Source: Methylobacteriaceae bacterium
Lineage (GTDB): Bacteria; Pseudomonadota; Alphaproteobacteria; Rhizobiales; Beijerinckiaceae
Assembly (NCBI GenBank): GCA_020638195.1
Contig: JACKJC010000001.1
Location: forward strand, 1,167,001-1,231,000
Direction: 5' to 3'
Length of the DNA: 64,000 bases
The notes under the pieces are model-generated. The model worked only from the letters and a program-made list of their open reading frames with translations, was not told the DNA's origin and did no database searches. Of this stretch, positions 18,404-27,739 are shown piece after piece. Each line of letters begins with the position of its first letter. Position 1 is the stretch's first letter. The translations under genes and the position numbers were made by a program.

Positions 18404-18493
18404 GTCATCCCGGTCGAGGCGTTGCGGAGAGCCGGGACCCAGAGGCCATGAACCCCTTTGGTCCCGGATCGGCCTTCGGCCGTCCAGGATGAC
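18404..18493. repeat. Palindromic intergenic repeat, family B copy 1
   Basis: This element of about 90 bp has outer ends GTCATCCCGG and CCAGGATGAC (inverted) and the inner segment GATCGGCCTTCGGCCGTCC. It lies between the aminotransferase stop and the L,D-transpeptidase start. Related copies occur at 21044-21136 and 30288-30378. This copy is the most divergent. Confidence 0.7.
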
Positions 18494-18503
18494 CAACCGC
18501 GAC

Positions 18504-19688
18504 CTACCGCGTCTCGGCGAACGCCTTCGCGAAGGGCGCCGTATTGTGCGCGTTCAGCCCCGCGATGTTGATGCGGCCGTCCGGCAGCAGGTAAACGCCG
18601 CGATCATCACGCAGGCGCTGCGCCTGGCCGTCGGCCAGCGGCAGGCAGGAGAACATGCCGGTCTGGCGCGTCACGAAACTGAAATCCGAATTGGTCAGCC
18701 GAGTGAGCTCGCTCGCCAGATTGGCGCGCAACATCTGGATGCGCTCGCGCATACCGTCGAGTTCCGCCCGCCAGTTGGCGCGCAGCCCCGCATCCTCCAG
18801 CACGATCTTCACGGCCGCGGCGCCATGGTCCGGCGGCATGGACCACATGCCGCGCCCGATCGTGGCGAGCTTGGCGCCGGCGACATCGGCGGCGGGCGCG
18901 GAGGAGGCGAGGATGAAGGCCGCGCCCACGCGGTCGCGGTAGACGGCGAAATTCTTGGAACACGAAGCCGCCACCGCCATTTCCGGCATGATCGAGGCCA
19001 GATGCCGCACGGGCTCGGCGTCTTCCTCCAGCCCGAAGCCGAGGCCCTGGTAGGCGAGGTCGATCATGGGAAAAAGCCCACGGTCGAGCATCAACGTGCC
19101 GATCGTCCTCCATTGCGCCATGTCGAGATCGGCGCCGGTCGGGTTGTGGCAGCAGCCGTGCAGCAGCACGACGTCGCCGCGCTTGGCCACCGCGAGGTCG
19201 CGCACCATGGATTCGAACCGCACGCCGCCGCCGGCGCGGTCGAAATAGGAATAGTTCTTGAGCTTCAGGCCGGAACTCGCCAGCAGCGGCTCGTGGTTGA
19301 CCCAGGTGGGGTCCGGAATGTGCACCGTCGCATCCGGCCGCGCGGCGGCGACGAGATCGGCGAGCAGGCGCAGCGCGCCACAGCCGCCGGGGGTCTGCGC
19401 GGTGCGGATGCGCGCCTTGTCGGCGCCCGCGCCGAATACGAGATCGCGCATCAGATCGTTGAAGCCGACATCGCCGAGCGGACCCAGATAGGTCTTGGTC
19501 TGCTGCTGCGCATGCAGCCGCAGTTCTGCCTCGCGCAGCGCCGAGACGATCGGCGTACCGCCGCCCTCGTCCTTGTAGACGCCGACCGACAGGTCGATCT
19601 TGTCGCTCCGCTTGTCCTCGCGGAATGCCGCCATGATCGTGAGGATCGGATCGGGCTTGGCGGGGGTCAGCGTCTCGAACATCGGCAC
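18504..19688 (-). CDS. Aromatic/aspartate aminotransferase (class I, TyrB-like)
   Basis: This 394-residue PLP enzyme matches the aspartate/tyrosine aminotransferase subgroup in length (about 396). It has IDLSVGVYKDEGG near residue 33, TPGGCGALR near residue 100, and HGCCHNPTGADL near residue 176, with the PLP-ring Asp and Tyr in DLAYQGLGFG. The Schiff-base Lys is in CSKNFAVYRDRVG near residue 245, and the substrate-binding Arg is expected near the C-terminus in GRINIAGL. It would interconvert aromatic amino acids or aspartate with their 2-oxo acids. It is monocistronic. Confidence 0.9.
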   Translation of the reverse strand: MPMFETLTPAKPDPILTIMAAFREDKRSDKIDLSVGVYKDEGGGTPIVSALREAELRLHAQQQTKTYLGPLGDVGFNDLMRDLVFGAGADKARIRTAQTPGGCGALRLLADLVAAARPDATVHIPDPTWVNHEPLLASSGLKLKNYSYFDRAGGGVRFESMVRDLAVAKRGDVVLLHGCCHNPTGADLDMAQWRTIGTLMLDRGLFPMIDLAYQGLGFGLEEDAEPVRHLASIMPEMAVAASCSKNFAVYRDRVGAAFILASSAPAADVAGAKLATIGRGMWSMPPDHGAAAVKIVLEDAGLRANWRAELDGMRERIQMLRANLASELTRLTNSDFSFVTRQTGMFSCLPLADGQAQRLRDDRGVYLLPDGRINIAGLNAHNTAPFAKAFAETR

Positions 19689-19793
19689 ACTCTTCTCTTG
19701 CGCCGGACGGCGCGGCTGCGCGCTCTTTTAGACCCAAATTGGCGGCGCCGCGAGGGTCCGGTCTAGGATGGCCGAAACATCTGCGAGGCTGCC

Positions 19794-21035
19794 GTGACGA
19801 CAAGACCCAATTTGCGCATCGACCTCGACCGTCTGTGGTCCAGTCTCATGGAAATGGCCGAGATCGGCGCGACGCCAGCGGGTGGTTGCAACCGGCAGGC
19901 GCTGACGCCGGAGGATGCGCGCGGCCGGGCGCTGTTCAAGCGCTGGTGCGAGCAGGCGGGCTGCACGGTGACGGTCGACGGCCTGGGCTCGATGTTCGCG
20001 CGCCGCGAGGGAACCGAAAATCTGCCGCCGGTCCTGATCGGCTCGCATCTCGACACTCAGCCGACCGGTGGCAAGTTCGACGGCGTGCTCGGCGTGCTCG
20101 GCGCGCTGGAGGTCATGCGCGTGCTGAAAGAATCGGGTCTGCGCACGCGAAGACCGATCGAGCTCGTCAACTGGACCAACGAAGAGGGCTGCCGGTTCGC
20201 CCCCGCGATGCTGGCCTCGGCCGTGTTCGCCGGCGTCCTGCCTCCCGCACGCGCGCTCGACGCGCGCGATGCGCAGGGCGCGCGCTTCGGCGACGAACTC
20301 GCCAAGATGGACCTCGAATGTTCGGCGCCGATCGGCGGCCGCGAAATCGCGGCCTATGTCGAATTGCACATCGAGCAGGGCCCGATCCTCGAGGCGGAAG
20401 GTTTCGACGTCGGCTTTGTCGCCGTGGGGCAAGGCCACCGCTGGTATGACGTGGCCTATCGCGGCTTCGGCAGCCATGCGGGCTCGACGCCGATGCCGAC
20501 GCGCCGCGACGCCATGGCGGGCGCCGCCCGGCTCGTGCTGGAATTGCAGGCGATCGGCAGGAAGCACGGGCCGGCGGGCATGGCGACGGTGGGCGAAATG
20601 CATGTCGCGCCCAATTCCCGCAACATCATTCCCGGCGAAATCCGCTTCACCATCGACATCCGCCATCCCGATCACGACATGCTGGAGGCGATGGACGCCG
20701 AAGTGCGCGCCGCCTTCGCGCGCTGCCGCGACGCCGAAAGGCTGGAGGGCGAATTGAGCGATGTCTCCTACAACCCGCCCGTGCCTTTCGACGCCGACAT
20801 TCTCGACATTATCCGCCGCCAGACAGCGGCGCTCGGCCTGAAGGGCCGCGACATTGTCTCCGGCGCCGGCCACGACGCCTTTCATCTCGCGAAAGTCTGT
20901 CCGACCGCGATGATCTTCACCCCCTGCAAGGATGGGATCAGCCATCACGAATCGGAAGACATAACGCGCGAATGGGCGGAGGCGGGGACGAACGTCCTGT
21001 TGCGCGCCGCGATCGAACTGGCCGAGAGGGTTTAA
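19794..21035 (+). CDS. M20-family amidohydrolase: N-carbamoyl-L-amino-acid hydrolase/allantoate amidohydrolase type
   Basis: This 413-residue dinuclear metallohydrolase starts at a GTG with a GAGG site. Metal ligands are in GSHLDTQPTGGKFDG near residue 84, NWTNEEGCRF near residue 126, ELHIEQGPILE near residue 190, and SHHESEDI near the C-terminus. The lid domain lies between, with FGSHAGSTPMPTRRDAM. Family members hydrolyse N-carbamoyl amino acids, beta-ureidopropionate or allantoate. It lies about 225 bp upstream of, and in the same direction as, a complete Liv-type ABC importer, which may supply a ureide or amide substrate. The exact substrate cannot be told. Confidence 0.88.
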   Translation: MTTRPNLRIDLDRLWSSLMEMAEIGATPAGGCNRQALTPEDARGRALFKRWCEQAGCTVTVDGLGSMFARREGTENLPPVLIGSHLDTQPTGGKFDGVLGVLGALEVMRVLKESGLRTRRPIELVNWTNEEGCRFAPAMLASAVFAGVLPPARALDARDAQGARFGDELAKMDLECSAPIGGREIAAYVELHIEQGPILEAEGFDVGFVAVGQGHRWYDVAYRGFGSHAGSTPMPTRRDAMAGAARLVLELQAIGRKHGPAGMATVGEMHVAPNSRNIIPGEIRFTIDIRHPDHDMLEAMDAEVRAAFARCRDAERLEGELSDVSYNPPVPFDADILDIIRRQTAALGLKGRDIVSGAGHDAFHLAKVCPTAMIFTPCKDGISHHESEDITREWAEAGTNVLLRAAIELAERV

Positions 21036-21043
21036 CCCCGCAC

Positions 21044-21136
21044 ATCATCCCGGACGGACGAAGGCCGATCCGGGATCCAGCGCATGCGCCTCCGGCCCTC
21101 GATTCCGGCTCTCTGCTTCGCTCCGGCCGGGACGAC
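21044..21136. repeat. Palindromic intergenic repeat, family B copy 2
   Basis: The ends ATCATCCCGG and CCGGGACGAC are inverted, with the inner pair GATCCGGGATCC and CGATTCCGGCTCTCTGCTTCGCTCCGG. It separates the amidohydrolase gene from the ABC importer operon and could form a hairpin between them. It is strongly similar to 30288-30378. Confidence 0.8.
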
Positions 21137-21260
21137 AACCTCCGCCGGCGCGGACACGGCGCAATGCGTTCCACAAAGACTTGATTCCGCGCTCGCAATC
21201 TCCCATCGTCATGCAAATTCAAAACGCGCGTTCCGCGTATCGAAACGAGGGGAAACATCC

Positions 21261-22502
21261 ATGATCAATCGTCGTACATTCACGACAGGCGTCTCCGCGG
21301 CCGCGCTCGGCACAGTCGCATCCCCCTTTGTTCGGCGCGCCGGAGCGGCCGATGCGACCATCAAGGTCGGCGTCATCAATTCGATGAGCGGTTCCTATGC
21401 TGCCTATGCGCAGGAAGGCGATCCGGCCTTCCGCTACATCATCGACAAGGTCAACAAGGAGGGCGGCGTCAAGAGCATGGGCGGCGCCAAGATCGAACTG
21501 ATTTTCGCCGACGACACCAGCCAGCCGGCGCGCTGCGCGACTGAAGTGCGTCGCCTCGTGACGGAAGAGAAGGTGGACATGCTGACGGGTACGATCCTGT
21601 CCTCGCAGATGCTCGCCATTTCCCCCGTGCTCGATGAATTGCAGACGCCGTGTCTATCGGTATGGGCGGGCGGCTCGCGGTCGAACTGGCTCTACACGCT
21701 CGGCTACGACTACGATCGCGGCTATGCCAAGACCATGGCCGACTTCGCGATCTGGCTGCGCGACAAGAACGGGTTTTCGATCAAGACCTGGTCGCCCTGC
21801 TATTCGAACTACGAGGCCGGCCAGCAGGTCAACAAGCATCTCCTGAAGCGCATGGGCGCCGCGGGCTTCAAGACGCTCGAGGAAGCCCCGCTCGACACCA
21901 AGGCGCAGGATCAGACCGCCGCCATGATCCGATTGCGCTCCGCCAAGCCCGATCTCGCGCTCGGCCTCGTGACGCCGCGCGACGGCCTGCTGCTGCATCA
22001 GGCGCGCTACAACCTGAACTATCACGGCTCCATCTTCGCCGGCGGCACGGGCGGCTACAGCGACCTCTCGCTTTGGCGCGATCTGTCGCCCGACATCGCC
22101 AAGGCCGTGCTGACCCGCAATCTCTTCGCGATGACCGGCTTCAGCCCTTCCGCCAAGATGCCGTCGATGCAGGCGATCGTGACCGAATTGCGCGATCAGG
22201 CGAAATTGCAGCGCATCGGCCAGGCCGCGATCCAGTCCGCGCAGGCGGCCCGCGTGCTGCAGCGCGCGATCGAGGCCGCGGGCTCGCGCGACAAGAAGGC
22301 TCTGCTCGACGGCTTCAAGAAGGTCGACATCAAGTTCGGCGATCCCGACCTCTACGTCGCCAAGCCGCACGGCGTGAAATTCGCCGACGACCGTCTGCTC
22401 GAGGATGGATCCGCCTTCTTCGTGCAGTGGATGGAGGACAAGACCCAGCAGGTTCTGACCCCCGAGCAATTCGCCAACGCGAAGCCGCGCCCGCGCAGCT
22501 GA
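21261..22502 (+). CDS. ABC transporter periplasmic substrate-binding protein (LivK/type I fold)
   Basis: This 413-residue binding protein starts at ATG 21261 after GAGGGG. The N-terminus INRRTFTTGVSAAAL is a twin-arginine-type signal ending near RRAGA. The mature protein has the Leu/Ile/Val-binding pattern IKVGVINSMSGSYAAYAQEG and later LTGTILSSQMLAISPVLDE. This family takes up amino acids, urea, amides or, in many Hyphomicrobiales, aromatic acids. It is first in the five-gene import operon, and each following gene begins within about 35 bp. Confidence 0.9.
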   Translation: MINRRTFTTGVSAAALGTVASPFVRRAGAADATIKVGVINSMSGSYAAYAQEGDPAFRYIIDKVNKEGGVKSMGGAKIELIFADDTSQPARCATEVRRLVTEEKVDMLTGTILSSQMLAISPVLDELQTPCLSVWAGGSRSNWLYTLGYDYDRGYAKTMADFAIWLRDKNGFSIKTWSPCYSNYEAGQQVNKHLLKRMGAAGFKTLEEAPLDTKAQDQTAAMIRLRSAKPDLALGLVTPRDGLLLHQARYNLNYHGSIFAGGTGGYSDLSLWRDLSPDIAKAVLTRNLFAMTGFSPSAKMPSMQAIVTELRDQAKLQRIGQAAIQSAQAARVLQRAIEAAGSRDKKALLDGFKKVDIKFGDPDLYVAKPHGVKFADDRLLEDGSAFFVQWMEDKTQQVLTPEQFANAKPRPRS

Positions 22503-22536
22503 CGACAACGAAACGACGCAGGCGCGAGGAGAGGTC

Positions 22537-23256
22537 TTGGCGATTCTCGAAGTCGAGGGCGTGACGAAGCGGTTCGGCGGTCTCGTGGCCGTCGACGCCG
22601 TGTCATTCGCCGTGCAATCAGGCGAAATACTCGGCATCATCGGTCCGAACGGCGCCGGCAAGACGACGCTGTTCGGCCTGATTTCGGGCTTCTTGCCGCC
22701 GTCGGCGGGCGACGTGCGATTCGAGGGCCGCTCGATCGTCGGAACGGCGCCGCATCTGCTCGTGAAGGAGGGACTCGTGCGATCTTTCCAGATCGTGCAG
22801 ACCTTCGCTGACATGTCGACGCTCGATGTCGTCACCACTGCCGCGCTGGTGCGCCGGCCGCTGCGCGAGGCAATTGATTACGCCGCGTTGATCCTCAAGC
22901 GCGTGGGCCTCTCGGGCAAGGAATTCCTCACGCCCAAACAATTGTCATTGCAGGACAAGAAGCTCCTGGAAGTCGCCAAATGCGTGGCGACCGATCCGCG
23001 CCTCATCCTCCTCGATGAAGTCATGGCCGGCCTGACTCTGGCCGAGACCGAGGCGCCGCTCGCCGTCATTCGCGACCTCAATGCACAGGGCGTCACCATC
23101 GTGATGATCGAGCATGTCATGCCCGTCATCATGCGCGCCGCGCACCGCATGATCGTGATCAATTTCGGCGCCAGGATCGCCGAGGGCACGCCGCAGGAAA
23201 TCCTCGAGGACAAGGCCGTGAAGGACGCCTATTTCGGGGATCACATCGATGCTTGA
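22537..23256 (+). CDS. livG: ABC importer ATP-binding protein, LivG type
   Basis: This 239-residue ATPase starts at TTG 22537 behind a strong GAGGAGAGG site. Walker A is GPNGAGKTT near residue 34. Walker B is LILLDEVMAGL, with EVM in place of the usual EPM/EPT. The signature loop reads LSLQDKKLLEVAK, lacking the Gly-Gln of LSGGQ. Relaxed signatures of this kind are seen in some LivG relatives. The stop overlaps the next ATPase by 8 bp. Confidence 0.88.
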   Translation: MAILEVEGVTKRFGGLVAVDAVSFAVQSGEILGIIGPNGAGKTTLFGLISGFLPPSAGDVRFEGRSIVGTAPHLLVKEGLVRSFQIVQTFADMSTLDVVTTAALVRRPLREAIDYAALILKRVGLSGKEFLTPKQLSLQDKKLLEVAKCVATDPRLILLDEVMAGLTLAETEAPLAVIRDLNAQGVTIVMIEHVMPVIMRAAHRMIVINFGARIAEGTPQEILEDKAVKDAYFGDHIDA

Positions 23257-23953
23257 GATGCAGGGCGTCACCGCCGGCTATGACGGCGTTCCGGTATTGC
23301 GCGACGTTTCGGTCAATGTCGCGCGCGGGGAACTCGTGGGACTGCTGGGCGCGAATAACGCCGGCAAGTCGACGTTGATCAACGTCGTCTCTGGCACAGT
23401 GCCGATCATGTCCGGCCGCCTGATGTTCGAGGGCGAGGACATTTCGAAAACGAGCGCGCAGGATCGCGTCGAGCTCGGTCTCGTGCAGGTTCCCGAGGGC
23501 CGCCTCGTCTTCCCGCAGATGAGCGTGCGCGAGAATCTTCTGCTCGGCGGTTACAACCGCAAGGCGCGACCTGCGCGCGCCGGCAATATGGATCACGTGA
23601 TCTCGCTCTTTCCGCGCCTTGGCGAGCGCCTCGGTCAGCTCGCCGGAACGCTTTCGGGCGGCGAGCAGCAGATGGTGGCGATCGGCCGCGGCATGATGGC
23701 GGGCGCCCGCGTGCTGATGCTCGATGAGCCCTCGCTCGGCCTGTCGCCGCTCTTCGTGCAGTTCATTTTCGAGATCATCGACAAGTTGCACGCCGAGGGC
23801 ATGACCATCCTGCTGGTCGAACAGAACCTGTCGCTGACCGTGCGCCACGCCGACCGCTGCTACGTGCTCGAGCGCGGCGTCGTCGCGGTCGAGGGCGCGT
23901 CCGCCGCGGTGGCCGAAGATCCGCGCACGCGCGCCGCCTATCTGGGGATGTGA
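23249..23953 (+). CDS. livF: ABC importer ATP-binding protein, LivF type
   Basis: This 234-residue ATPase has Walker A GANNAGKST near residue 37, signature LSGGEQQMVAIGRGMM near residue 135, and Walker B VLMLDEPSLGLSP. It has a full consensus signature, unlike its LivG partner, so the two nucleotide-binding subunits are probably not equivalent. It starts 8 bp inside livG and ends one base before livH. Confidence 0.92.
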   Translation: MLEMQGVTAGYDGVPVLRDVSVNVARGELVGLLGANNAGKSTLINVVSGTVPIMSGRLMFEGEDISKTSAQDRVELGLVQVPEGRLVFPQMSVRENLLLGGYNRKARPARAGNMDHVISLFPRLGERLGQLAGTLSGGEQQMVAIGRGMMAGARVLMLDEPSLGLSPLFVQFIFEIIDKLHAEGMTILLVEQNLSLTVRHADRCYVLERGVVAVEGASAAVAEDPRTRAAYLGM

Positions 23954-23954
23954 G

Positions 23955-24815
23955 ATGGACGAACTTCTCCAGGCGCTCGTGCAGGGCTTCTTTGTCGGTA
24001 GCGCCTACGGCCTGCTCGCGCTCGGCATGGGCCTCGTCTACGGCGTTTCCGGCATCGTCAATTTCGCGCATGGCGATTTCGTCTCGCTCGGCATGTATCT
24101 GTGCTTCGCGTTCTTCACGGCCTTCGCGCTCGATCCCTACGTCTCCGTCGTCTTCACTGTGCCCATCATGATCGCGCTCGGCGCGCTGGTCTATCGCTTC
24201 CTCATCAAGCCCATTGCCGGGCGGCAATTGCTGATGGTCATACAGCTGACGCTCGGCGTCGCGCTCCTGATCCAGAATGGCCTGATGATGGTCTTCGGCG
24301 GCCAGCCGACGCGCGCGCCCTCGATGATCGAGTCGAAACTCTTCCTCGTCGGCGACGTCGTCATTCGCGGCGCACATCTCGTCGCCTGCGTCGTATCCTT
24401 CGCCCTCGCCATCCTGCTCTACGTCATGTTGCAGTCGACCGACACCGGCCGCGCCATTCGCGCCGTGCAGCAGGAACCTCGCGCCGCCGCCCTGATGGGC
24501 GTCGACGTAGGCCGCGTGCAGGTCATGACATTCGCGATCGGCGTCGGCGTTCTCGCCATCGCAGCCGCCCTGCTGCTGCCCGGCCTGCCGATCCAGCCGA
24601 CGCAAGGCCTGCGTTTCACCGTCATCACGCTGCTGGTCTTCGTGCTCGGCGGCATGACCAATTTCGTCGCCATCATGCTCGGCGGCATCGTCATCGGCGT
24701 CGCCGAGGCGATCGGCACGATCTACATGACGCACACTTTGGGGCAATTGCTGCCCTATCTCATTTTTGTGGCCATCATGCTGTTCCGCCCGCAAGGGCTG
24801 GTGTGGAGGAGCTGA
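23955..24815 (+). CDS. livH: ABC importer permease, LivH type
   Basis: This 286-residue permease has about eight transmembrane segments and the LivH N-terminus (GLLALGMGLVYGVSGIVNFAHGDFVSLGMY). The conserved cytoplasmic contact loop is RAIRAVQQEPRAAALMGVD. It pairs with LivM to form the channel. It begins directly after the livF stop. Confidence 0.93.
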   Translation: MDELLQALVQGFFVGSAYGLLALGMGLVYGVSGIVNFAHGDFVSLGMYLCFAFFTAFALDPYVSVVFTVPIMIALGALVYRFLIKPIAGRQLLMVIQLTLGVALLIQNGLMMVFGGQPTRAPSMIESKLFLVGDVVIRGAHLVACVVSFALAILLYVMLQSTDTGRAIRAVQQEPRAAALMGVDVGRVQVMTFAIGVGVLAIAAALLLPGLPIQPTQGLRFTVITLLVFVLGGMTNFVAIMLGGIVIGVAEAIGTIYMTHTLGQLLPYLIFVAIMLFRPQGLVWRS

Positions 24816-24816
24816 C

Positions 24817-25809
24817 ATGCGCCCCGACTTCTGGCCTGCGCTCCGTTCGCCGATTCCCTGGGCGCTGCTCGCGCTGGCCGCGACCATGCCCTTCTTGCTG
24901 CCGAACTATTACCTGCACATTCTCACCATCACGCTGGTCTATGCAGCGCTCGCGTCGGCATGGAACATCGTCGGCGGCATTGCCGGCCAGATTTCCCTCG
25001 CCCATTCGCTCTTCGTCGGCGCCGGCGCGATGCTGGCGAGCGCGCTGCTCGTCAAGCTCGGGATCAACATGTGGCTCGGCATGGTCATCGCGGCAGCGGC
25101 GTCTGCTGCGATGGGCGCGGCCGTGTCCTTTATCGATTACCGTTTCCGCCTCGGCCATCTCTCCTTCGCGCTCATCACCATGGCCTTCGCCGAAATGGCG
25201 GAAATCTACGTCACCAACACGGAATTCCTGGGCGGCGCATCCGGGCTGTTCCTGCCGAAGGACAAGGGCGATCTGCTTGCCTTCCAGTTCGGCGGCATCA
25301 GCGGCGTCTACTGGATCATGCTCGGCATGGCGGCTCTGTGCGTGGTCGTGAACTTCGCCATTCTCTCCTCGCCGCTCGGCTACAATTTGCGCTCGATCCG
25401 CGACAACGAGAATGCGGCGCAGGCGATCGGCGTCGGCCTGCTGCGCAACAAGACGCTGGCGATGACGATCTCAGCCGTCCTGACCTCCATCGTCGGCACG
25501 ATCTACGCGCGCTATCTCGCCTTCGTCGATCCCTACCTGCTTGTCTCGCCGGTTCTGACGATCGAGATCGTTCTGTTCGCGACCGTCGGCGGTCTCGGCA
25601 CCGCGCTCGGGCCGGCCGTCGGCGCCATCCTGCTCGCGCCGCTCGGCGAGATATTGCGCGGCCATCTCGGCGGCTTCCTGCCGGGCCTGCACTATTTCGT
25701 CTATGGTCTCGTCGTCGTCGGTGTGATCCTGCTGATGCCGGCTGGCGTCTGGCCGTCGATCCGCGCCCGCTTCACGCGAAAGAACGCGCAGGAAGCGAAG
25801 GCGTCCTGA
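24817..25809 (+). CDS. livM: ABC importer permease, LivM type
   Basis: This 330-residue permease starts at ATG 24817 behind GGAGG. It shows the LivM motifs ASAWNIVGGIAGQISLAHSLFVGAGA near residue 47 and the contact loop LRSIRDNENAAQAIGVG near residue 210. An additional N-terminal helix precedes the core. It is the last gene of the import operon; the next gene is convergent. Confidence 0.93.
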   Translation: MRPDFWPALRSPIPWALLALAATMPFLLPNYYLHILTITLVYAALASAWNIVGGIAGQISLAHSLFVGAGAMLASALLVKLGINMWLGMVIAAAASAAMGAAVSFIDYRFRLGHLSFALITMAFAEMAEIYVTNTEFLGGASGLFLPKDKGDLLAFQFGGISGVYWIMLGMAALCVVVNFAILSSPLGYNLRSIRDNENAAQAIGVGLLRNKTLAMTISAVLTSIVGTIYARYLAFVDPYLLVSPVLTIEIVLFATVGGLGTALGPAVGAILLAPLGEILRGHLGGFLPGLHYFVYGLVVVGVILLMPAGVWPSIRARFTRKNAQEAKAS

Positions 25810-25821
25810 AGGGCGTCCGCG

Positions 25822-26823
25822 CTACGCGACTTTCACCATGCGCTTGCCGCGATTGTCCCCGGCCAGAAGTCCGATCAGCGCTGCCGGCGTGTTTTCCAGC
25901 CCGTCGATCACATCTTCCCGCACCTTGAGCTTGCCGTCGCTCACCCACTTCTGCAGATCGGCGAGCGCCGCCTCACGCTGGTCATAAAAATCCATCACGA
26001 TAAAACCCTGCATACGGATGCGCTTGACGACCAGAAGGCCGGGCAGGCCGCGCGGCCCTGCGGCCGGCGGTGCGCCATCATAGGCCGAGACCGCGCCGCA
26101 ACAGGCAATGCGGCCGTGCAGATTCATCAGCGGCAGGCACGCTTCGAGGATCTCGCCGCCGGTATTGTCGAAATAGACGTCGATCCCCTTCGGCGCGGCG
26201 GATTTCAACGCGCGATAGAGATCGCCGGCCTTGTAATCGACGGCTTCGTCGAAGCCGAGTTCGCTCTTGAGCCACGCGCATTTCTCGGCGCCGCCGGCGA
26301 CGCCGATGACGCGACATCCCTTGATTTTCGCGATCTGCCCGACAAGCGAACCAACAGAGCCCGCCGCTGCCGACACCACGACCGTCTCGCCCGCCTTTGG
26401 TTCGCCGACGCGCAGCAGGCCGAAATAGGCGGTGAGGCCGGCAATGCCGTAGACGCTGAGCAGATGCGTCATCGGCTCGACATGCGGGACCTTGATGAGC
26501 TGCTTTGCGGGCAGCGCCGCATATTCCTGCCAGCCGGTATCGGCGAAGACGAGATCGCCCTTTGCAAAGCCCGGCGCCTTGCTGTCGACCACTTCGGCGA
26601 TCGAGCCGCCCGCCATCACGCTGCCGGCGTCGACCGCCGAACGATAGGTCGCGCCCTGCATCCACGCTCGATTGGCGGCGTCGAGCGAGATGTAGCGCAC
26701 CTTCAGCAGCGCCTCGCCGTCGGCGCATGAGGGCATGACGGATTCCGCGAGCCGAAAATTCGACGGCGCGAGTTTTCCGCGCGGCTTCTCGACCAGAAGC
26801 ACCTGCCTGTTGATCGCGTTCAT
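25822..26823 (-). CDS. NADPH-dependent medium-chain reductase (alkenal/quinone reductase type, CurA-like)
   Basis: This 333-residue protein starts at ATG 26823; the frame is open further upstream but lacks similarity. The N-terminus INRQVLLVEKPRGKLAPSNF is typical of the prostaglandin reductase/CurA group. It has the Rossmann motif AAAGSVGSLVGQIAKIKG near residue 150 and YFDNTGGEILEACL near residue 230. There are no zinc-ligand Cys residues. Such enzymes reduce alpha,beta-unsaturated ketones, aldehydes or CoA thioesters. It is the last gene of the minus-strand SDR-crotonase-reductase run. Confidence 0.88.
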   Translation of the reverse strand: MNAINRQVLLVEKPRGKLAPSNFRLAESVMPSCADGEALLKVRYISLDAANRAWMQGATYRSAVDAGSVMAGGSIAEVVDSKAPGFAKGDLVFADTGWQEYAALPAKQLIKVPHVEPMTHLLSVYGIAGLTAYFGLLRVGEPKAGETVVVSAAAGSVGSLVGQIAKIKGCRVIGVAGGAEKCAWLKSELGFDEAVDYKAGDLYRALKSAAPKGIDVYFDNTGGEILEACLPLMNLHGRIACCGAVSAYDGAPPAAGPRGLPGLLVVKRIRMQGFIVMDFYDQREAALADLQKWVSDGKLKVREDVIDGLENTPAALIGLLAGDNRGKRMVKVA

Positions 26824-26842
26824 CGCATCCTCCACTCGTGCT

Positions 26843-27709
26843 TCAATCGTCAGACCACCAGGGATACTGGCTCGGCATGTCCGTCGAGACCCTGCCGGGA
26901 AAATCCGGCGCGCGCTTGTCGAAGAACGCCTGTACGCCCTCGCGCACATCGGCATGGCCGCCGCGCTCGATCGACATTTTCGCGTCGAACGACAACACGC
27001 CATAGGGGTCGGGCGCGCCAGCGCAGCGCCACAGCATCTGGCGCGTGAGCGCGACGGCGACAGGCGAGGAATGATCCGTCAATTCGCGCGCGATCTCTTT
27101 CGCGCGCGCCAGAATGTCGGTGGGCTCGACGACCTCGCTGACGAGACCGCCCTGCAATGCCTCGTCGGCATCGAAGGTGCGGCCGGAAATCGACCAGCGC
27201 AGCGCCTGCGGCAGCCCGACGAGCCGCGGCAGGAACCAGGCGCTTCCCGCCTCAGGCACAAGGCCGCGTCGCGCGAAGATGAAGCCGATCTTCGCGCCCT
27301 TGGCGGCAATGCGCACGTCCATCGGCAGGGTGAGCGTTATGCCGACGCCGACCGCCGCGCCGTTGATGGCGGCGATCGACGGCTTGCGGCACGAAAAGAT
27401 CGCGTCGACGAAGCCGCGCCCCTTTCCGGAGCCAGCCTGCGGGCCGCGATTGCCGAACACGCCGGCGCCATGCGCGCCGGATGTATCGAAGCTCTTCGCG
27501 CCGCCGGAGACATCCGCGCCGGCGCAGAAGGCGCGACCGGCGCCGGTGACGATGATTGCGCGCACGGTATCGTCCGCGTCGGCGGCGCGAAACGCGTGTT
27601 CGATCTCCGAGCCCATCGTCCCCGTATAGGCGTTGAGCTTGTCCGGGCGATTGAGGGTGAGGACCATGAACGGCCCATCCATCTCGCAGTGGATGTGCTG
27701 GTAATCCAT
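26843..27709 (-). CDS. Crotonase-family protein (enoyl-CoA hydratase/isomerase)
   Basis: This 288-residue protein has crotonase-fold segments GRAFCAGADVSGG near residue 67 and NGAAVGVGITLTLPMD near residue 117. A Glu-carrying LVPEAGSAWFLPRLVG near residue 150 fits a general acid/base. It has an insert rich in Gly/Ser between the two oxyanion segments (SFDTSGAHGAGVFGNRG). The SDR gene lies 30 bp upstream on the same strand. Confidence 0.88.
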   Translation of the reverse strand: MDYQHIHCEMDGPFMVLTLNRPDKLNAYTGTMGSEIEHAFRAADADDTVRAIIVTGAGRAFCAGADVSGGAKSFDTSGAHGAGVFGNRGPQAGSGKGRGFVDAIFSCRKPSIAAINGAAVGVGITLTLPMDVRIAAKGAKIGFIFARRGLVPEAGSAWFLPRLVGLPQALRWSISGRTFDADEALQGGLVSEVVEPTDILARAKEIARELTDHSSPVAVALTRQMLWRCAGAPDPYGVLSFDAKMSIERGGHADVREGVQAFFDKRAPDFPGRVSTDMPSQYPWWSDD

Positions 27710-27739
27710 GCGCGGCTCCCTTGTTTTGACGAAAGCCGT

